NCBI RefSeq assembly: GCF_025836995.1
Contig: NZ_CP107546.1
Span: 1,984,001 to 2,048,000, forward strand
DNA: 64,000 bases
Source of the DNA: Microbacterium sp. M28
GTDB lineage: Bacteria > Actinomycetota > Actinomycetes > Actinomycetales > Microbacteriaceae
Direction: 5' to 3'
Part shown: piece after piece, positions 18,879-28,269 of the stretch
Position numbering within the stretch: the stretch's first letter is position 1
Layout of the letters: each line of letters opens with the position of its first letter
Notes under the pieces: generated by a model
What the model saw: the letters and a program-made list of their open reading frames with translations, nothing else
Database searches by the model: none
What the model was told of the DNA's origin: nothing
Translations under genes and position numbers: made by a program

Positions 18879-20083
18879 CTGGTGACCTTACCTCGTCCGT
18901 CTGCGGGGATCGTGCGCGCCAGAGCCAGGAGCACACCGCACGCGAGCAGCACCGACAGCAGGGCCGTTCCGCCCTGCGACATGAACGGCAGCGGCACGCC
19001 CATCACGGGGAAGACGCCGATGACGACGCCGATGTTGATGAGCGCCTGCCCGATGATCCAGACCGTGATGCCGCCCGCGGCGACGCGGATGAACGGGTCG
19101 TCCGTCTTGCGGATGATGTGGAAGGCGCCGACGGCGAAGACGGTGAACAGGGCCATGACGACGATGCAGCCGATCAGTCCGAGCTCCTCGCCGACGATGG
19201 CGAAGATGTAGTCGTTCGCCGCGGCGGGCAGCCAGCCGTACTTCTCCTGCGAGTTGCCCAGTCCCAGGCCGAAGACGCCTCCGGTGGCCATACCCCAGAA
19301 GCCGTGGATCGCCTGATAGCAGATCGTGTCGTACGTGGTCCGATCGACGGCGGGATCGACATTGGCGCACAGCGCCGTGATGCGGCGCATGCGGTTGTCG
19401 CTGGAGAGCGCGTAGAACAGCACAGCCGTGATGCCCAGCAGCAGCGGGATGATGAACAGCCGCAGCTTCACCCCGGAGAAGAACAGGCAGGCCAGCAGCA
19501 CGAGCACGAGCACCATGGCCGTTCCCAGGTCGTCACCCGCGATGACGGTTCCGATCACGAGCACCGAGACGGGGATGACAGGGATGAAGACGTGCTTCCA
19601 GTTGGCGAGCAGTGTCTTCTTGCGCAGGAGCACGTATGCGATCCACAGCGCGAGAGCGAGTTTGAGGAACTCGGACGGCTGCAGCTGCGTGACGCCGATG
19701 TCGATCCAGTTGCGGTTGCCGTAGGAGTTGACGCCGAGCGGCGTGAACACGAGCAGCTGCAGCAGGGTGGCGCCGATCAGCGCCGGCCAGGCGAGCCGTT
19801 TGAGCCAGGCGATCGGCATCCGGCTGACGAGGAACATCATCGGGATGCCGACGAGGGCGAACAGCCCCTGCTTGATCGCGGTGTCCATCGTGCCGCTTTC
19901 GATGGCGGCGGTCGCGGACACCACCATGACGAGTCCGAAGATCGTCAGCAGCAGCGCGGCGGACGCGATCAGGACGAATTCGGTCGACGGCGGCGTGAGC
20001 AGCCGTCCGAGCGAGACGCGGGCCGCGAGGCCGGCCGAACCGGTCGTGGACTCAGTGCGCTTCGGGCGAGCCACCTGCGTCAT
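18875..20083 (-). CDS. ftsW: FtsW, SEDS-family septal glycan polymerase
   Basis: FtsW polymerises septal glycan strands from lipid II together with the FtsI transpeptidase. The 402-residue protein has about ten membrane segments. The long extracellular loop before WLPAAANDYIFAIVGEELG carries the family signature, and the last helices contain VPLPFMSQGGTALLS. I start at the ATG at 20083 (MTQVARPKR), which overlaps the end of murD by 32 bases; a longer frame would overlap further. Confidence 0.95.
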   Translation of the reverse strand: MTQVARPKRTESTTGSAGLAARVSLGRLLTPPSTEFVLIASAALLLTIFGLVMVVSATAAIESGTMDTAIKQGLFALVGIPMMFLVSRMPIAWLKRLAWPALIGATLLQLLVFTPLGVNSYGNRNWIDIGVTQLQPSEFLKLALALWIAYVLLRKKTLLANWKHVFIPVIPVSVLVIGTVIAGDDLGTAMVLVLVLLACLFFSGVKLRLFIIPLLLGITAVLFYALSSDNRMRRITALCANVDPAVDRTTYDTICYQAIHGFWGMATGGVFGLGLGNSQEKYGWLPAAANDYIFAIVGEELGLIGCIVVMALFTVFAVGAFHIIRKTDDPFIRVAAGGITVWIIGQALINIGVVIGVFPVMGVPLPFMSQGGTALLSVLLACGVLLALARTIPADGRGKVTR

Positions 20084-21587
20084 GCGCGCTCCCCCGGTCG
20101 ATCCATCCCTGCACCGCTTCGGCGAAGCGGCGGCCGCGGTCCGCGTAGCTGGAGAACTGGTCGAAGGATGCCGCGGCGGGGGCCAGCAGGACCGTGCCCT
20201 CCCCATCGACGATCCCGGTCGCGATCTCCACGACGCGGTTCATTACCTCTCCAGTGTCCCCAGTGACGACCTCGAAAACCGGCACCGCCGGCGCGTGTCG
20301 TGCGAATGCCGCGACGACCTCGGCGCGCTCCACGCCGATGACCACTGCGGCGCGCGCCGTCGATCCGACGTCCGCGACGAGCTCTGCGATGTCGACGCCC
20401 TTCAGATCGCCCCCGACGACCCACACCGCACCGGGATAGGCGCGCAGCGACGACGCCGCGGCGTGCGGGTTGGTGGCCTTGGAATCGTCGACCCAGGTGA
20501 TCCCACGGTGCCGCGCGATGACCTGGATGCGGTGGGCATCCATCCGGAAGGCGCTCAGCGCCCGCGCGATCGCCTCCGGCTCGACGCCGAGCGATCGTGC
20601 CAGTGCACTGGCGGCGAGGATGTTCTGCACCACGTGCGGTGCGGACAGCCCTGCGCGCTCGAGGTCGGCGATCGTCGTCAGTTCGAGGGCGCTGTTGGCG
20701 CGATCGTCGAGGAACGCCCGATCGGCGAGGATCCCCTCGACGATGCCGAAGTCACTGGGGCCGGGGATGCCGAGGTCGAACCCGATCGCACGGGCGCCGT
20801 CGACGACATCCGCCTCTTCGACCATCTCGCGCGTCGCGGCATCCGCCTTGTTGTACACGCAGGCGACCCGCGTGTTGCGGTAGACGATCGCTTTCGCGTC
20901 CCGGTAGGCCCGAGCGCTGCCGTGCCAGACGAGGTGATCGTCGGCGAGGTTCAGGCAGACGGTCGAGTACGGGTAGAGCTCGGCCTCCGGCGCGCTCTGT
21001 CCGAGGTACCAGAGCTGATGGCTGGAGAGCTCGACCACGAGGACATCGAAGCCGGCCGGGTCGCGCACCGCGTCCAGGACGGGGATGCCGATGTTGCCGC
21101 ACGGTGCCGCGCGGAGGCCGCCTTCGACGAGCAGGGTCGCAGTCAACTGCGTCGTCGTCGTCTTGCCGTTGGTGCCGGTGATGAGCACCCACTCGGCAGG
21201 GCTGCCGTCCGGACGCACGACCTTGTCGCGCACCCGCCAGGCGAGCTCCACATCGCCCCAGAGCGGGATGCCGGCTTCCTGCGTCCAGCGGATCACGGGG
21301 TGCGACGGCGGGAACCCCGGCGAAGCGATGACGACCTCTGGTCCGAACGCGCGCAGCGCATCCGGGACGTCGGAGAGCGGGCCGATCTCGAGCGCGGCGC
21401 CGATGATCGGCACGAGCCGCTCGTACTCCTCGCTCGCGCTCTCGGACAGCACGAGCACCTCGGCACCGAGCTCGGTGAGGGTGTCGGCGACCGAGAATCC
21501 GGTCACGGAGAGTCCGAGGACGGCGACCCGGAGGCCGGTCCAATCGGCGTGCCAGCTGGTCAGCTCGTCGAGGCGCCGCTCAGTCAT
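20052..21587 (-). CDS. murD: UDP-N-acetylmuramoyl-L-alanine--D-glutamate ligase
   Basis: MurD adds D-Glu as the second stem-peptide residue. The 511-residue protein has the N-terminal domain with VLGLSVTGFS (24-33), the ATP site ITGTNGKTTTTQ at 136-147, and a C-terminal Mur ligase domain containing WVDDSKATNPHA. In B-type peptidoglycan, known for this family of bacteria, the D-Glu added here is also the cross-linking residue. It overlaps mraY by eight bases. Confidence 0.97.
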   Translation of the reverse strand: MTERRLDELTSWHADWTGLRVAVLGLSVTGFSVADTLTELGAEVLVLSESASEEYERLVPIIGAALEIGPLSDVPDALRAFGPEVVIASPGFPPSHPVIRWTQEAGIPLWGDVELAWRVRDKVVRPDGSPAEWVLITGTNGKTTTTQLTATLLVEGGLRAAPCGNIGIPVLDAVRDPAGFDVLVVELSSHQLWYLGQSAPEAELYPYSTVCLNLADDHLVWHGSARAYRDAKAIVYRNTRVACVYNKADAATREMVEEADVVDGARAIGFDLGIPGPSDFGIVEGILADRAFLDDRANSALELTTIADLERAGLSAPHVVQNILAASALARSLGVEPEAIARALSAFRMDAHRIQVIARHRGITWVDDSKATNPHAAASSLRAYPGAVWVVGGDLKGVDIAELVADVGSTARAAVVIGVERAEVVAAFARHAPAVPVFEVVTGDTGEVMNRVVEIATGIVDGEGTVLLAPAAASFDQFSSYADRGRRFAEAVQGWIDRGSAHDAGGSPEAH

Positions 21588-22692
21588 TGATCTGGCTCAG
21601 CCATTCGACGTAGAACAGACCGACGGTCGAGACCGAGAGCAGCCCTGCGATGATCCACAGCCGGACGACGATGGTCACCTCCGGCCAGCCGCGCATCTCC
21701 AGATGGTGATGGAACGGACTCATCAGGAACAGCCGCTTGCCGCGGGTGATCTTGAAGTACGCGCGCTGGAGGATCACCGATCCGGAGGAGAGCACGAAGA
21801 CACCCGCGATGATCAGCAGCAGCAGCTCGGTGCGGGTGAGGATCGCCAGGGCCGTGATGACGCCGCCGATGGCCATCGAGCCGACATCGCCCATGAAGAC
21901 CTTCGCCTTGGGAGCGTTCCACCAGAGGAACCCGATGAGACCGGCCGCGAACGACGCGGCCACGATCGCGAGGCTGAAGGGGTCGCGCACTTCGTAGCAG
22001 GCGGACAGGACGGACGGGTCGATCTCCTCGCCGCACACCTGTTTGAACTGCCAGAACGCGATCAGGCCGTAGGCGCTGACGACGAAGACCCCCGCGCCGG
22101 CCGCGAGCCCGTCGAGTCCGTCGGTGAGATTGACGCTGTTGGAGGTCGCGACGCCGATCACCGAGATCCAGATGAGGTACAGCGCCCATCCGAGGACCAG
22201 GCCGCCGGCCATGAGGTTCAGCCAGGGGATGTCGCGGAACAGCGACACGTATCCGCTCGCCGGTGTGTTGCCGAAGTCGTTGGGGAAGTTCAGCGCGAGG
22301 ATCCCGAACGGGATCATCACGATCAGTTGGCCGACGATCTTCCGCCACCCTGAGAGACCGAGGCTGCGCTGAGAGCGCACCTTCATGTAATCGTCGATGA
22401 AACCGACCGCGCCGAAGCCGACCATGAGCCACAGCACGAGCATCGCCGAGATGGTCGGTTCGCTGCCCCCCGCGTAGACCCCGGTGAAGTAGCCGACGAT
22501 GGTTCCCACGATGAAGATGACGCCGCCCATCGTGGGCGTTCCGCGCTTGGCCTCGTGGCTCGGGTTCTCGATCGCGTCGGGGGTGCGGATGACCTGACCC
22601 CAGCCCCATGCGCGGAACAGCCGCAGGAAGACCGGTGTCAGGAAGAGTGTGAAGGCGAGCGATATCGCCGCCGCCATAAGCAGGGACCTCAC
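21580..22692 (-). CDS. mraY: phospho-N-acetylmuramoyl-pentapeptide transferase
   Basis: MraY attaches phospho-MurNAc-pentapeptide to undecaprenyl phosphate, making lipid I. The 370-residue protein has about ten membrane helices. Conserved cytoplasmic motifs are seen: KRGTPTMGG, GFIDDYMKV with the paired aspartates, NLTDGLDGLAAG, and FHHHLEMRGW near the C terminus. It overlaps murF by four bases. Confidence 0.98.
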   Translation of the reverse strand: MRSLLMAAAISLAFTLFLTPVFLRLFRAWGWGQVIRTPDAIENPSHEAKRGTPTMGGVIFIVGTIVGYFTGVYAGGSEPTISAMLVLWLMVGFGAVGFIDDYMKVRSQRSLGLSGWRKIVGQLIVMIPFGILALNFPNDFGNTPASGYVSLFRDIPWLNLMAGGLVLGWALYLIWISVIGVATSNSVNLTDGLDGLAAGAGVFVVSAYGLIAFWQFKQVCGEEIDPSVLSACYEVRDPFSLAIVAASFAAGLIGFLWWNAPKAKVFMGDVGSMAIGGVITALAILTRTELLLLIIAGVFVLSSGSVILQRAYFKITRGKRLFLMSPFHHHLEMRGWPEVTIVVRLWIIAGLLSVSTVGLFYVEWLSQIND

Positions 22693-24101
22693 GAGAACAA
22701 TTCTCCCAGACGATCACCGAGGTGCCGGAGCCCCACGGAATTGGATGACTTCACGAGCACGCGGTCCCCCGCGCGCAGCTCGTTCTTCAGGTACTCGAAA
22801 GCGGAGTCCTGGTCGGGCAGATGAACCGCCTCGCTGTCCCAGGACCCCTCCCCGATGGCGGAGATGTACAGACGCCTCGCCTCCGGGCCGACGACGACGA
22901 TGCGCTGGATGTTGAGCCGCACGGCGAGCAGCCCGATCCGGTCGTGCTCCTCCCCCGCATCCTCGCCCAGCTCGCTCATCGCGCCGAGGACCGCGACGGT
23001 GCGCTCGTCCGGTCCGGTGATCTGCGCGAGGGTGCGCAGCGCGGCCGCCATCGAGTCGGGGCTGGCGTTGTACGCGTCGTTGATGATGCGCACCTCGTCG
23101 TTGCCCATCGGCTGCATGCGCCAGCGCTCCGCGATCTTCAGCGTCTGCACGCGCTCGATGGCGGTCGCCGTCGGCACGCCCAGCGCCCGTGCTGCCGCGA
23201 TCGCGGCCAGGGCGTTCGAGATGTGATGTGCTCCGAGGACCTGGAGCGACAGGGGGAACGACGCGTCGTCGGCCTCGATCACGCAACGGGTTCCGGATGC
23301 CGAGACCTCGACGTCGCGGGCGCGGACGTCGGCGCTCGCGCCTTGGCCGAAGCCGATCACGGTGATGCCGCGTTGCTCTGCCGCCGGACGCATGGCCGCG
23401 ACGCGGGGGTCGTCCACGTTCAGGACGCTGGTTCCGCCGTTCCTCGTCGCGGTGATCAGCTCGGCCTTGGCCTTAGCCGTGGCCTCGATGCCGCCGAAGC
23501 CGCCGGCGTGAGCCATGCCGACCATCAGCACGATCGACAGATCGGGTTCGACGAGTCCTGCCAGGTGCGCGATCCGGCCCGGTGCGCTCGCACCGAACTC
23601 GCTGACCAGGAACGCGGTGTCCTCGGTGACCCGCAGCATGGTCACGGGCGCGCCGACCTCGTTGTTGTACGAGTTGATGGGTGCGACGGTCGCCCCTTCG
23701 CCCTCGAGGATGCGGGCGAGCATGTTCTTCGTCGTGGTCTTGCCGTTCGAGCCGGTGATTCCCACGATGCGGAGCCGGCCGAGCGCCCTGACGCGCGCCA
23801 CGACCTCGCGGGCGAGGTCGGCAAGCGCTCCGACGGCATCCGCCACGACGATCTGCGTGATCGGGGCGTCGACGACGCGTTCCACGATCGCGAGCGATGC
23901 CCCCTGCTCGGCGGCCTGGCCGACGAAGGCGTGCCCGTCGGTCGTCGCACCGGGCTTGGCCACGAAGATCGCCCCTCGACCCATCTGCCGCGAGTCGGTG
24001 TCGACGACTCCGTCCACGACGCTCTCGGGGGTGTGGTCGCCGAAGGGATGCAGCTCGCCCTTCAGGACAGCGGCGATCTCGGCGAGGGACAGGGCGATCA
24101 T
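22689..24101 (-). CDS. murF: UDP-MurNAc-tripeptide--D-alanyl-D-alanine ligase
   Basis: MurF adds D-Ala-D-Ala to the tripeptide precursor. The 470-residue protein shows the N-terminal UDP-binding domain (DTDSRQ at 34-39), the ATP site GITGSNGKTTTKN at 114-126, and the C-terminal domain with NDAYNASPDSM. I use the ATG at 24101 rather than the GTG three bases before it, because GGAG then sits five bases upstream. The gene directly follows ftsI; the murE gene usual at this spot is absent. Confidence 0.96.
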   Translation of the reverse strand: MIALSLAEIAAVLKGELHPFGDHTPESVVDGVVDTDSRQMGRGAIFVAKPGATTDGHAFVGQAAEQGASLAIVERVVDAPITQIVVADAVGALADLAREVVARVRALGRLRIVGITGSNGKTTTKNMLARILEGEGATVAPINSYNNEVGAPVTMLRVTEDTAFLVSEFGASAPGRIAHLAGLVEPDLSIVLMVGMAHAGGFGGIEATAKAKAELITATRNGGTSVLNVDDPRVAAMRPAAEQRGITVIGFGQGASADVRARDVEVSASGTRCVIEADDASFPLSLQVLGAHHISNALAAIAAARALGVPTATAIERVQTLKIAERWRMQPMGNDEVRIINDAYNASPDSMAAALRTLAQITGPDERTVAVLGAMSELGEDAGEEHDRIGLLAVRLNIQRIVVVGPEARRLYISAIGEGSWDSEAVHLPDQDSAFEYLKNELRAGDRVLVKSSNSVGLRHLGDRLGELFS

Positions 24102-24131
24102 CACATCTCCATGCGCGGCGCAGGCGCCGGC

Positions 24132-25925
24132 TCAATCGAACTTGGACAGGAGTTCGTCCATGGGCTCTGTGGACGGCTGCACGCGGTAGGTCTTGAGCAC
24201 CTGCGTCATCGCCTTCTGGAAGGCGACGGCGGTGGCAGCGGAATTCCTAATCTTAGTCGGCTCGTCCATCGTGACCACGACGACGTACTCGGGGTCCTCG
24301 GCCGGCGCGTATCCGACGATGCTCACGTCGAACACGCCCGACTTGTACCCGCCGTGTCCGTCCGGTGTCTGCGCGGTACCCGTCTTGGTCGCGATCCGGT
24401 AGCCGGGGACCTCGATCCGCTCGGACAGTCCGCCCTGGACGGCGACGTTCTCGAGCATCCGCTGGACCTGCGCCGCCGTGCTCTCGCTGATGACCTGCTC
24501 GCGGGCCGGCTCGTCGGCCGCCACGACGGTGCCATCGGCCCCGGTGCACGATTCGATGAGCGACAGATCGATGCGCTGTCCGTCGTTCGCAAGCGTCTGA
24601 TAGGTGCTCGCGAGCTGCGCCGCGGTGATCGTGAAGTGCTGACCGAACGTCGTGGTGTACAGCGACTGGTTGTCCCACTCGCTGGCCGGATGGAGCTGGC
24701 CGGCCAGCTCTCCGTAGAAATCGATGGCCGTCTTCTGCCCGACGCCGAACTTGGCGAGGTAGTCGTGGCGGACCTCGGGAGAGACCATCGTGCCGTACTT
24801 CGACAGGGCCACGTTGGACGAATCGATCAACGCACCGGCGAGCGTGTACGTGTACTGAGGGTGCGAGAACGGGTCGTTGATCTCGGCCCCGTTCGGGAAG
24901 TGCTCACGGCTCTTCGCCGTCACGGTCGTCGACCAGTCCGCGGCGCCCTGGTCGATGATCGTGGCTGCGGTCACGGCCTTGAACGTGGAGCCAGGCTCGA
25001 ACCACTTCGAGAAGATCTGCGACTTCCAATAGTCCTGCGGAGTGCCATCGACGTTGTTGGGGTCGACCGACGGCCATTCCGCCGCGGCGCGGATCTTGCC
25101 GCTCTTGACCTCCACGACCGTCACTGTGGCGCTCTCGGCCCCCTGACGCTGCGCCTCCTCGGCGATCATCTGCTGCAGGTACCAGTTCAGGTCGCTGTTG
25201 AGCGTGAGCTGCACGGTGCCGCCGTCGACGGCATCCGTGGTGGTCTGACTGCCGGGGATGATCACACCGTCCTTGCCGGTGCGGTAGGTCTGCGAGCCGT
25301 CGGTCGGCGCGAGGCACTCACCAGCCATGCGCTCGACACCGTACTGGCCTTCACCGTCGCCGTTGAGGAAGCCGACCATGGTGCCCGCGACGGCGCCGTT
25401 GGGGTACACCCGCACACTGCGGGACTTCATCGCGAGATAGGCGAGCCCCTCCTCCTTCAGCTCTTTCAGCTTCAGGTACTGCTCGGTGTTCACCCCGCTC
25501 TCGAGGAAGAGGTACTGCGACGCCGGGTCCTCTTCGAGGCGCGCCGCGACGTCGGCTCGGAGCTGCTCCCCTGTCGTGCCGATGATCGCGGCGATCTTGT
25601 CCGAGGCCTCCGCCCACAGATAAGCGGGCGGGTTCTTCGTGTTCGCGTCGACGACCGCGATGAGCGACGGCGAGAGCTGGACGTCGTACACCAGCGTGCT
25701 CGCGGCGAGGACGGTCCCGTTGGAGTCGACGATGCTGCCCCGGTTGCCGGCGACGGTCGTCGTCGTGCCGAGATTGCCCACCTGCAGCGAGTCTGTGACG
25801 TGATCGTCCGCCGAGACGACCTGGATGTCGACCAGACGCACGACGAAGGCGGCGAGGACCGCGAAGACGACTGCCAGCGCGACGACGGTACGCCGCCGGG
25901 GACCACGGGTTGCGCGAGTCGTCAT
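24132..25925 (-). CDS. ftsI: septal penicillin-binding protein (FtsI, class B transpeptidase)
   Basis: FtsI cross-links septal peptidoglycan and is a beta-lactam target. The 597-residue protein has a short basic cytoplasmic start, one membrane helix (about 13-32), a dimerisation domain, and the transpeptidase domain. The active-site motifs are STFK (Ser313-Lys316), SSN in DSSNVALS, and KTGTAQ at 514-519. The ATG at 25925 has GGAG five bases before it; another ATG lies three bases upstream. It follows ftsL after 13 bases. Confidence 0.96.
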   Translation of the reverse strand: MTTRATRGPRRRTVVALAVVFAVLAAFVVRLVDIQVVSADDHVTDSLQVGNLGTTTTVAGNRGSIVDSNGTVLAASTLVYDVQLSPSLIAVVDANTKNPPAYLWAEASDKIAAIIGTTGEQLRADVAARLEEDPASQYLFLESGVNTEQYLKLKELKEEGLAYLAMKSRSVRVYPNGAVAGTMVGFLNGDGEGQYGVERMAGECLAPTDGSQTYRTGKDGVIIPGSQTTTDAVDGGTVQLTLNSDLNWYLQQMIAEEAQRQGAESATVTVVEVKSGKIRAAAEWPSVDPNNVDGTPQDYWKSQIFSKWFEPGSTFKAVTAATIIDQGAADWSTTVTAKSREHFPNGAEINDPFSHPQYTYTLAGALIDSSNVALSKYGTMVSPEVRHDYLAKFGVGQKTAIDFYGELAGQLHPASEWDNQSLYTTTFGQHFTITAAQLASTYQTLANDGQRIDLSLIESCTGADGTVVAADEPAREQVISESTAAQVQRMLENVAVQGGLSERIEVPGYRIATKTGTAQTPDGHGGYKSGVFDVSIVGYAPAEDPEYVVVVTMDEPTKIRNSAATAVAFQKAMTQVLKTYRVQPSTEPMDELLSKFD

Positions 25926-25938
25926 CATGTCTCCGGTC

Positions 25939-26523
25939 TCAGTGTGTGCTCGGGGTCGGCAGCCCATCGGTCAGGGCGGGCGGCGTGTCGGATTCCGGTG
26001 GCGCAGCGGCATCACCGGCGGCGGACTGCTCGGCGGCCCCAGCCGCGGCGGCCGCGGCGGCGCGGTCCTCGATCAGGGAGTTGGCCACCGCGCCCGCTCC
26101 GTTCGGGTCGATGGACGACGTCCAGTCGGCTCCCGTACCCGCGCCGACGACCGTCCCGTCGCTGAGACGCAGGTACGAGGCGCTGCCGGCCACGACCATG
26201 CCGAGCTCGCTCGCCTTGCTCGCGAGCGACTGCGGTGAGTTGGCGCCGGCGAGCTGCTCTTCGAGCGCCTGCGCCTCCAGGTTCAGCGAGCGCTGCTGGT
26301 CCTTCAGATCGGCGAGCACGAACGAGTCATGCGTCGTCGCGAGGGTCAAGCCCATCTGCGCGGCTCCGATCAGCACCGCCCCTGCGAGCGCCACAAGCGC
26401 GTACACCAGCTTCGGACGGCGGCGCGGTGCCGTCTCCTCGACCGGACGCAGGCGCGGGCCGCGCTCTTCACGGATCGGCGACTGCGGGTGCGGCAGCCGG
26501 CGTGCGGTGGCTTCAGCACTCAT
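25939..26523 (-). CDS. ftsL: FtsL-like septum protein
   Basis: A 194-residue bitopic membrane protein in the ftsL position between rsmH and ftsI. It has a basic N terminus, one membrane helix at about 39-61, and a short heptad stretch (68-95) with [20 protein letters not shown], as expected for FtsL/DivIC proteins that pair with FtsB/Q. From about 125 the tail is low-complexity Ala/Pro/Thr, longer than in typical FtsL. FtsL sequences diverge strongly, so position is the main evidence. It overlaps rsmH by four bases. Confidence 0.85.
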   Translation of the reverse strand: MSAEATARRLPHPQSPIREERGPRLRPVEETAPRRRPKLVYALVALAGAVLIGAAQMGLTLATTHDSFVLADLKDQQRSLNLEAQALEEQLAGANSPQSLASKASELGMVVAGSASYLRLSDGTVVGAGTGADWTSSIDPNGAGAVANSLIEDRAAAAAAAGAAEQSAAGDAAAPPESDTPPALTDGLPTPSTH

Positions 26524-27458
26524 GACCGCTCCCTCAGCTTCTCTGCGGCGCGCAAGCGCACCGGTATCGCGCGCGGGTTGCGTGCGCGCTCTTCGTCTCC
26601 TGCCAGTTCGGCGCCCTTGGTCAGCATCCGGAAGCGGGGGGCGTGCTCCGGAAGCTCGACCGGAAGACCGGCCGGGGCCGTCGACGCGGATGCCGTGGCG
26701 AACGCCTGTTTGATCAGACGGTCCTCCAGCGATTGGTACGCCATCACGACGATGCGTCCGCCGATGTCGAGTGCGTCCATCGCGGACGGGATCGCGTCCG
26801 CCAGCACGCTCAACTCGGAGTTGACCTCGATCCGCAGAGCCTGGAACACCCGCTTGGCGGGGTGGCCGGCGCGCTGGGCTGCCGCCGGCGTCGCCGCGAC
26901 GAGCAGCTCGACGAGTTGCCCCGACCGCTCCAACGGTGCCTGCTGGCGCGCCTGCACGATGAAACGCGCGTATCGGCCGGCGAGTTTCTCCTCGCCGTAG
27001 CGCTCGAAGATGCGGCGAAGGTTGCCCTCGCTGTACGTCGCGAGCACGTCGGCGGCCGTCGTGCCCTTGGTCTGATCCATCCGCATGTCCAGCGGCGCGT
27101 CCTTCGAGTACGCGAAGCCGCGATCCGCCTCGTCGAGCTGCAGGGAGGAGACTCCGAGGTCGAAGAGGATGCCGTCGGCGCCCTGCGCGTGCAGGCCGAT
27201 CTCGTCGTATACGGAGTGCACGAACGAGGCGCGCCCACCGAAGCGTGCCAGGCGCTCCGACGCGATGCGCAGCGCATCGGTGTCGCGGTCGAGACCGATC
27301 AGCCGGATGTTCTCGAATCGCTCGAGGAACGCCTCGGCATGCCCGCCCATTCCGAGCGTGGCGTCGACCAGGACGGCGCCGTCGCGCTGCAGGGCCGGAG
27401 CCAGCAGTTCGATGCAGCGCTCCAGGAGGACCGGGGTGTGGATGTCACGGATGCTCAT
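26520..27458 (-). CDS. rsmH: 16S rRNA (cytosine(1402)-N4)-methyltransferase
   Basis: RsmH (MraW) methylates N4 of C1402 in the 16S rRNA decoding centre using SAM. The 312-residue protein begins [15 protein letters not shown] and has the SAM-binding [14 protein letters not shown] at 32-45. [22 protein letters not shown]-like EVNSELSVL and the C-terminal [11 protein letters not shown] match the family. The longer frame to 27512 lacks family similarity. It lies 100 bases after mraZ, the largest gap inside the operon. Confidence 0.96.
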   Translation of the reverse strand: MSIRDIHTPVLLERCIELLAPALQRDGAVLVDATLGMGGHAEAFLERFENIRLIGLDRDTDALRIASERLARFGGRASFVHSVYDEIGLHAQGADGILFDLGVSSLQLDEADRGFAYSKDAPLDMRMDQTKGTTAADVLATYSEGNLRRIFERYGEEKLAGRYARFIVQARQQAPLERSGQLVELLVAATPAAAQRAGHPAKRVFQALRIEVNSELSVLADAIPSAMDALDIGGRIVVMAYQSLEDRLIKQAFATASASTAPAGLPVELPEHAPRFRMLTKGAELAGDEERARNPRAIPVRLRAAEKLRERS

Positions 27459-27558
27459 GATGTCTTCGGGAGACCTTCGACTCTGATCCCCCTCCGCTTC
27501 TCGACCCGGCACCGGGGAAGTGTGTCGGGGCGGGAGCGGCGGGGCATCACAGTCGAGG

Positions 27559-27990
27559 TCAGAACAATCCCGGAATCACCTCCTGTTCCAGTTCTGCGTA
27601 CGATTCCTCGTTTCCTTCGAGGTAGGTGTTCCAGGCCGCGGCATCCCAGATCTCGGCGTGGGCGCCGACACCGGTCACGACGAGCTCCTTCTGGAGTCCC
27701 GCGTACTGGCGCAGGTGCGCCGGGATGGTGATGCGGTTCTGGCTGTCGGGCATCTCTGCGCTGGCACCCGACAGGAACATGCGCAGGAAGTCCCGCGCCT
27801 GCTTGTTGCTGAGCGGCGCTTGCCGGATCCGCTCGTGCAGTTCCTCGAACTCGGCCGTGCTGAAGACGTAGAGGCAGCGTTCCTGCCCACGCGTGACGAC
27901 GATGCCGCCGGCGAGATCCTCTCGGAACTTCGCGGGAAGGATGACTCGGCCCTTGTCGTCGAGCTTCGGTGAGTGCGTCCCCAGCAACAT
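27559..27990 (-). CDS. mraZ: transcriptional regulator MraZ
   Basis: MraZ binds repeats in the promoter of its own operon and controls the dcw cluster. The 143-residue protein has two SpoVT/AbrB-like domains, each with the DxxxR signature: [13 protein letters not shown] near 11-23 and [13 protein letters not shown] near 81-93. It is the first gene of the operon. Three 10-bp-spaced boxes lie 41-66 bases before its ATG. Confidence 0.97.
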   Translation of the reverse strand: MLLGTHSPKLDDKGRVILPAKFREDLAGGIVVTRGQERCLYVFSTAEFEELHERIRQAPLSNKQARDFLRMFLSGASAEMPDSQNRITIPAHLRQYAGLQKELVVTGVGAHAEIWDAAAWNTYLEGNEESYAELEQEVIPGLF

Positions 27991-28030
27991 CGGCCTTCAC
28001 CCCCTCTCCGTCCGGCCAACTCGAGGTACG

Positions 28031-28056
28031 CCCCACTTTACTCCACTTTGCTCCAC
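28031..28056 (-). promoter_or_regulatory. MraZ boxes upstream of mraZ
   Basis: On the minus strand three direct repeats read GTGGAG, GTGGAG and GTGGGG with exactly 10-bp spacing, each of the first two followed by an AAA-containing spacer. This matches the known MraZ operator layout of (A)GTGGN-type repeats one helical turn apart. The site probably mediates autoregulation of the dcw operon. Confidence 0.75.
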
Positions 28057-28150
28057 ATTCCTATGACCAATCGCCTCGATGATGGCACACGGCGACATCA
28101 CCCCGCGAGGAACGCCTCATCGAACCGCGGAAAACCGACGATCCTGGACA

Positions 28151-28188
28151 GTGGAGCGAAGTGGAGCATCAGTGGAGGGAGGGTGGGG
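28151..28188 (+). promoter_or_regulatory. second MraZ-box-like cluster, opposite orientation
   Basis: On the plus strand GTGGAG occurs at 28151, 28161 and 28172, and GTGGGG at 28183, spaced 10, 11 and 11 bp. It lies about 100 bp upstream of the canonical boxes. A further pair, GTGGAG and GTGGGT 10 bp apart, is at 28255-28270 on the far side of the terminator. Whether MraZ binds them is unknown. Confidence 0.45.
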
Positions 28189-28219
28189 GCGCGCGGAGGA
28201 TCCGGCGCCGAAAACACGA

Positions 28220-28250
28220 AGAACCCGGATGCTCAGAGCATCCGGGTTCT
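28220..28250 (-). terminator. terminator after the DUF3040 gene
   Basis: A perfect 14-bp hairpin with a 3-base loop (arms AGAACCCGGATGCT and AGCATCCGGGTTCT). Reading on the minus strand it is followed by TCGTGTTTTC, a weak T tract. It separates the DUF3040 gene from the mraZ promoter and could act in both directions. Confidence 0.8.
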
Positions 28251-28269
28251 CGAAGTGGAGCGAAGTGGG

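Noticed and set aside
22821..26165. Plus-strand reading frame of 1114 codons
   Set aside because: Antisense to murF and ftsI; no recognisable domain and no start signals.
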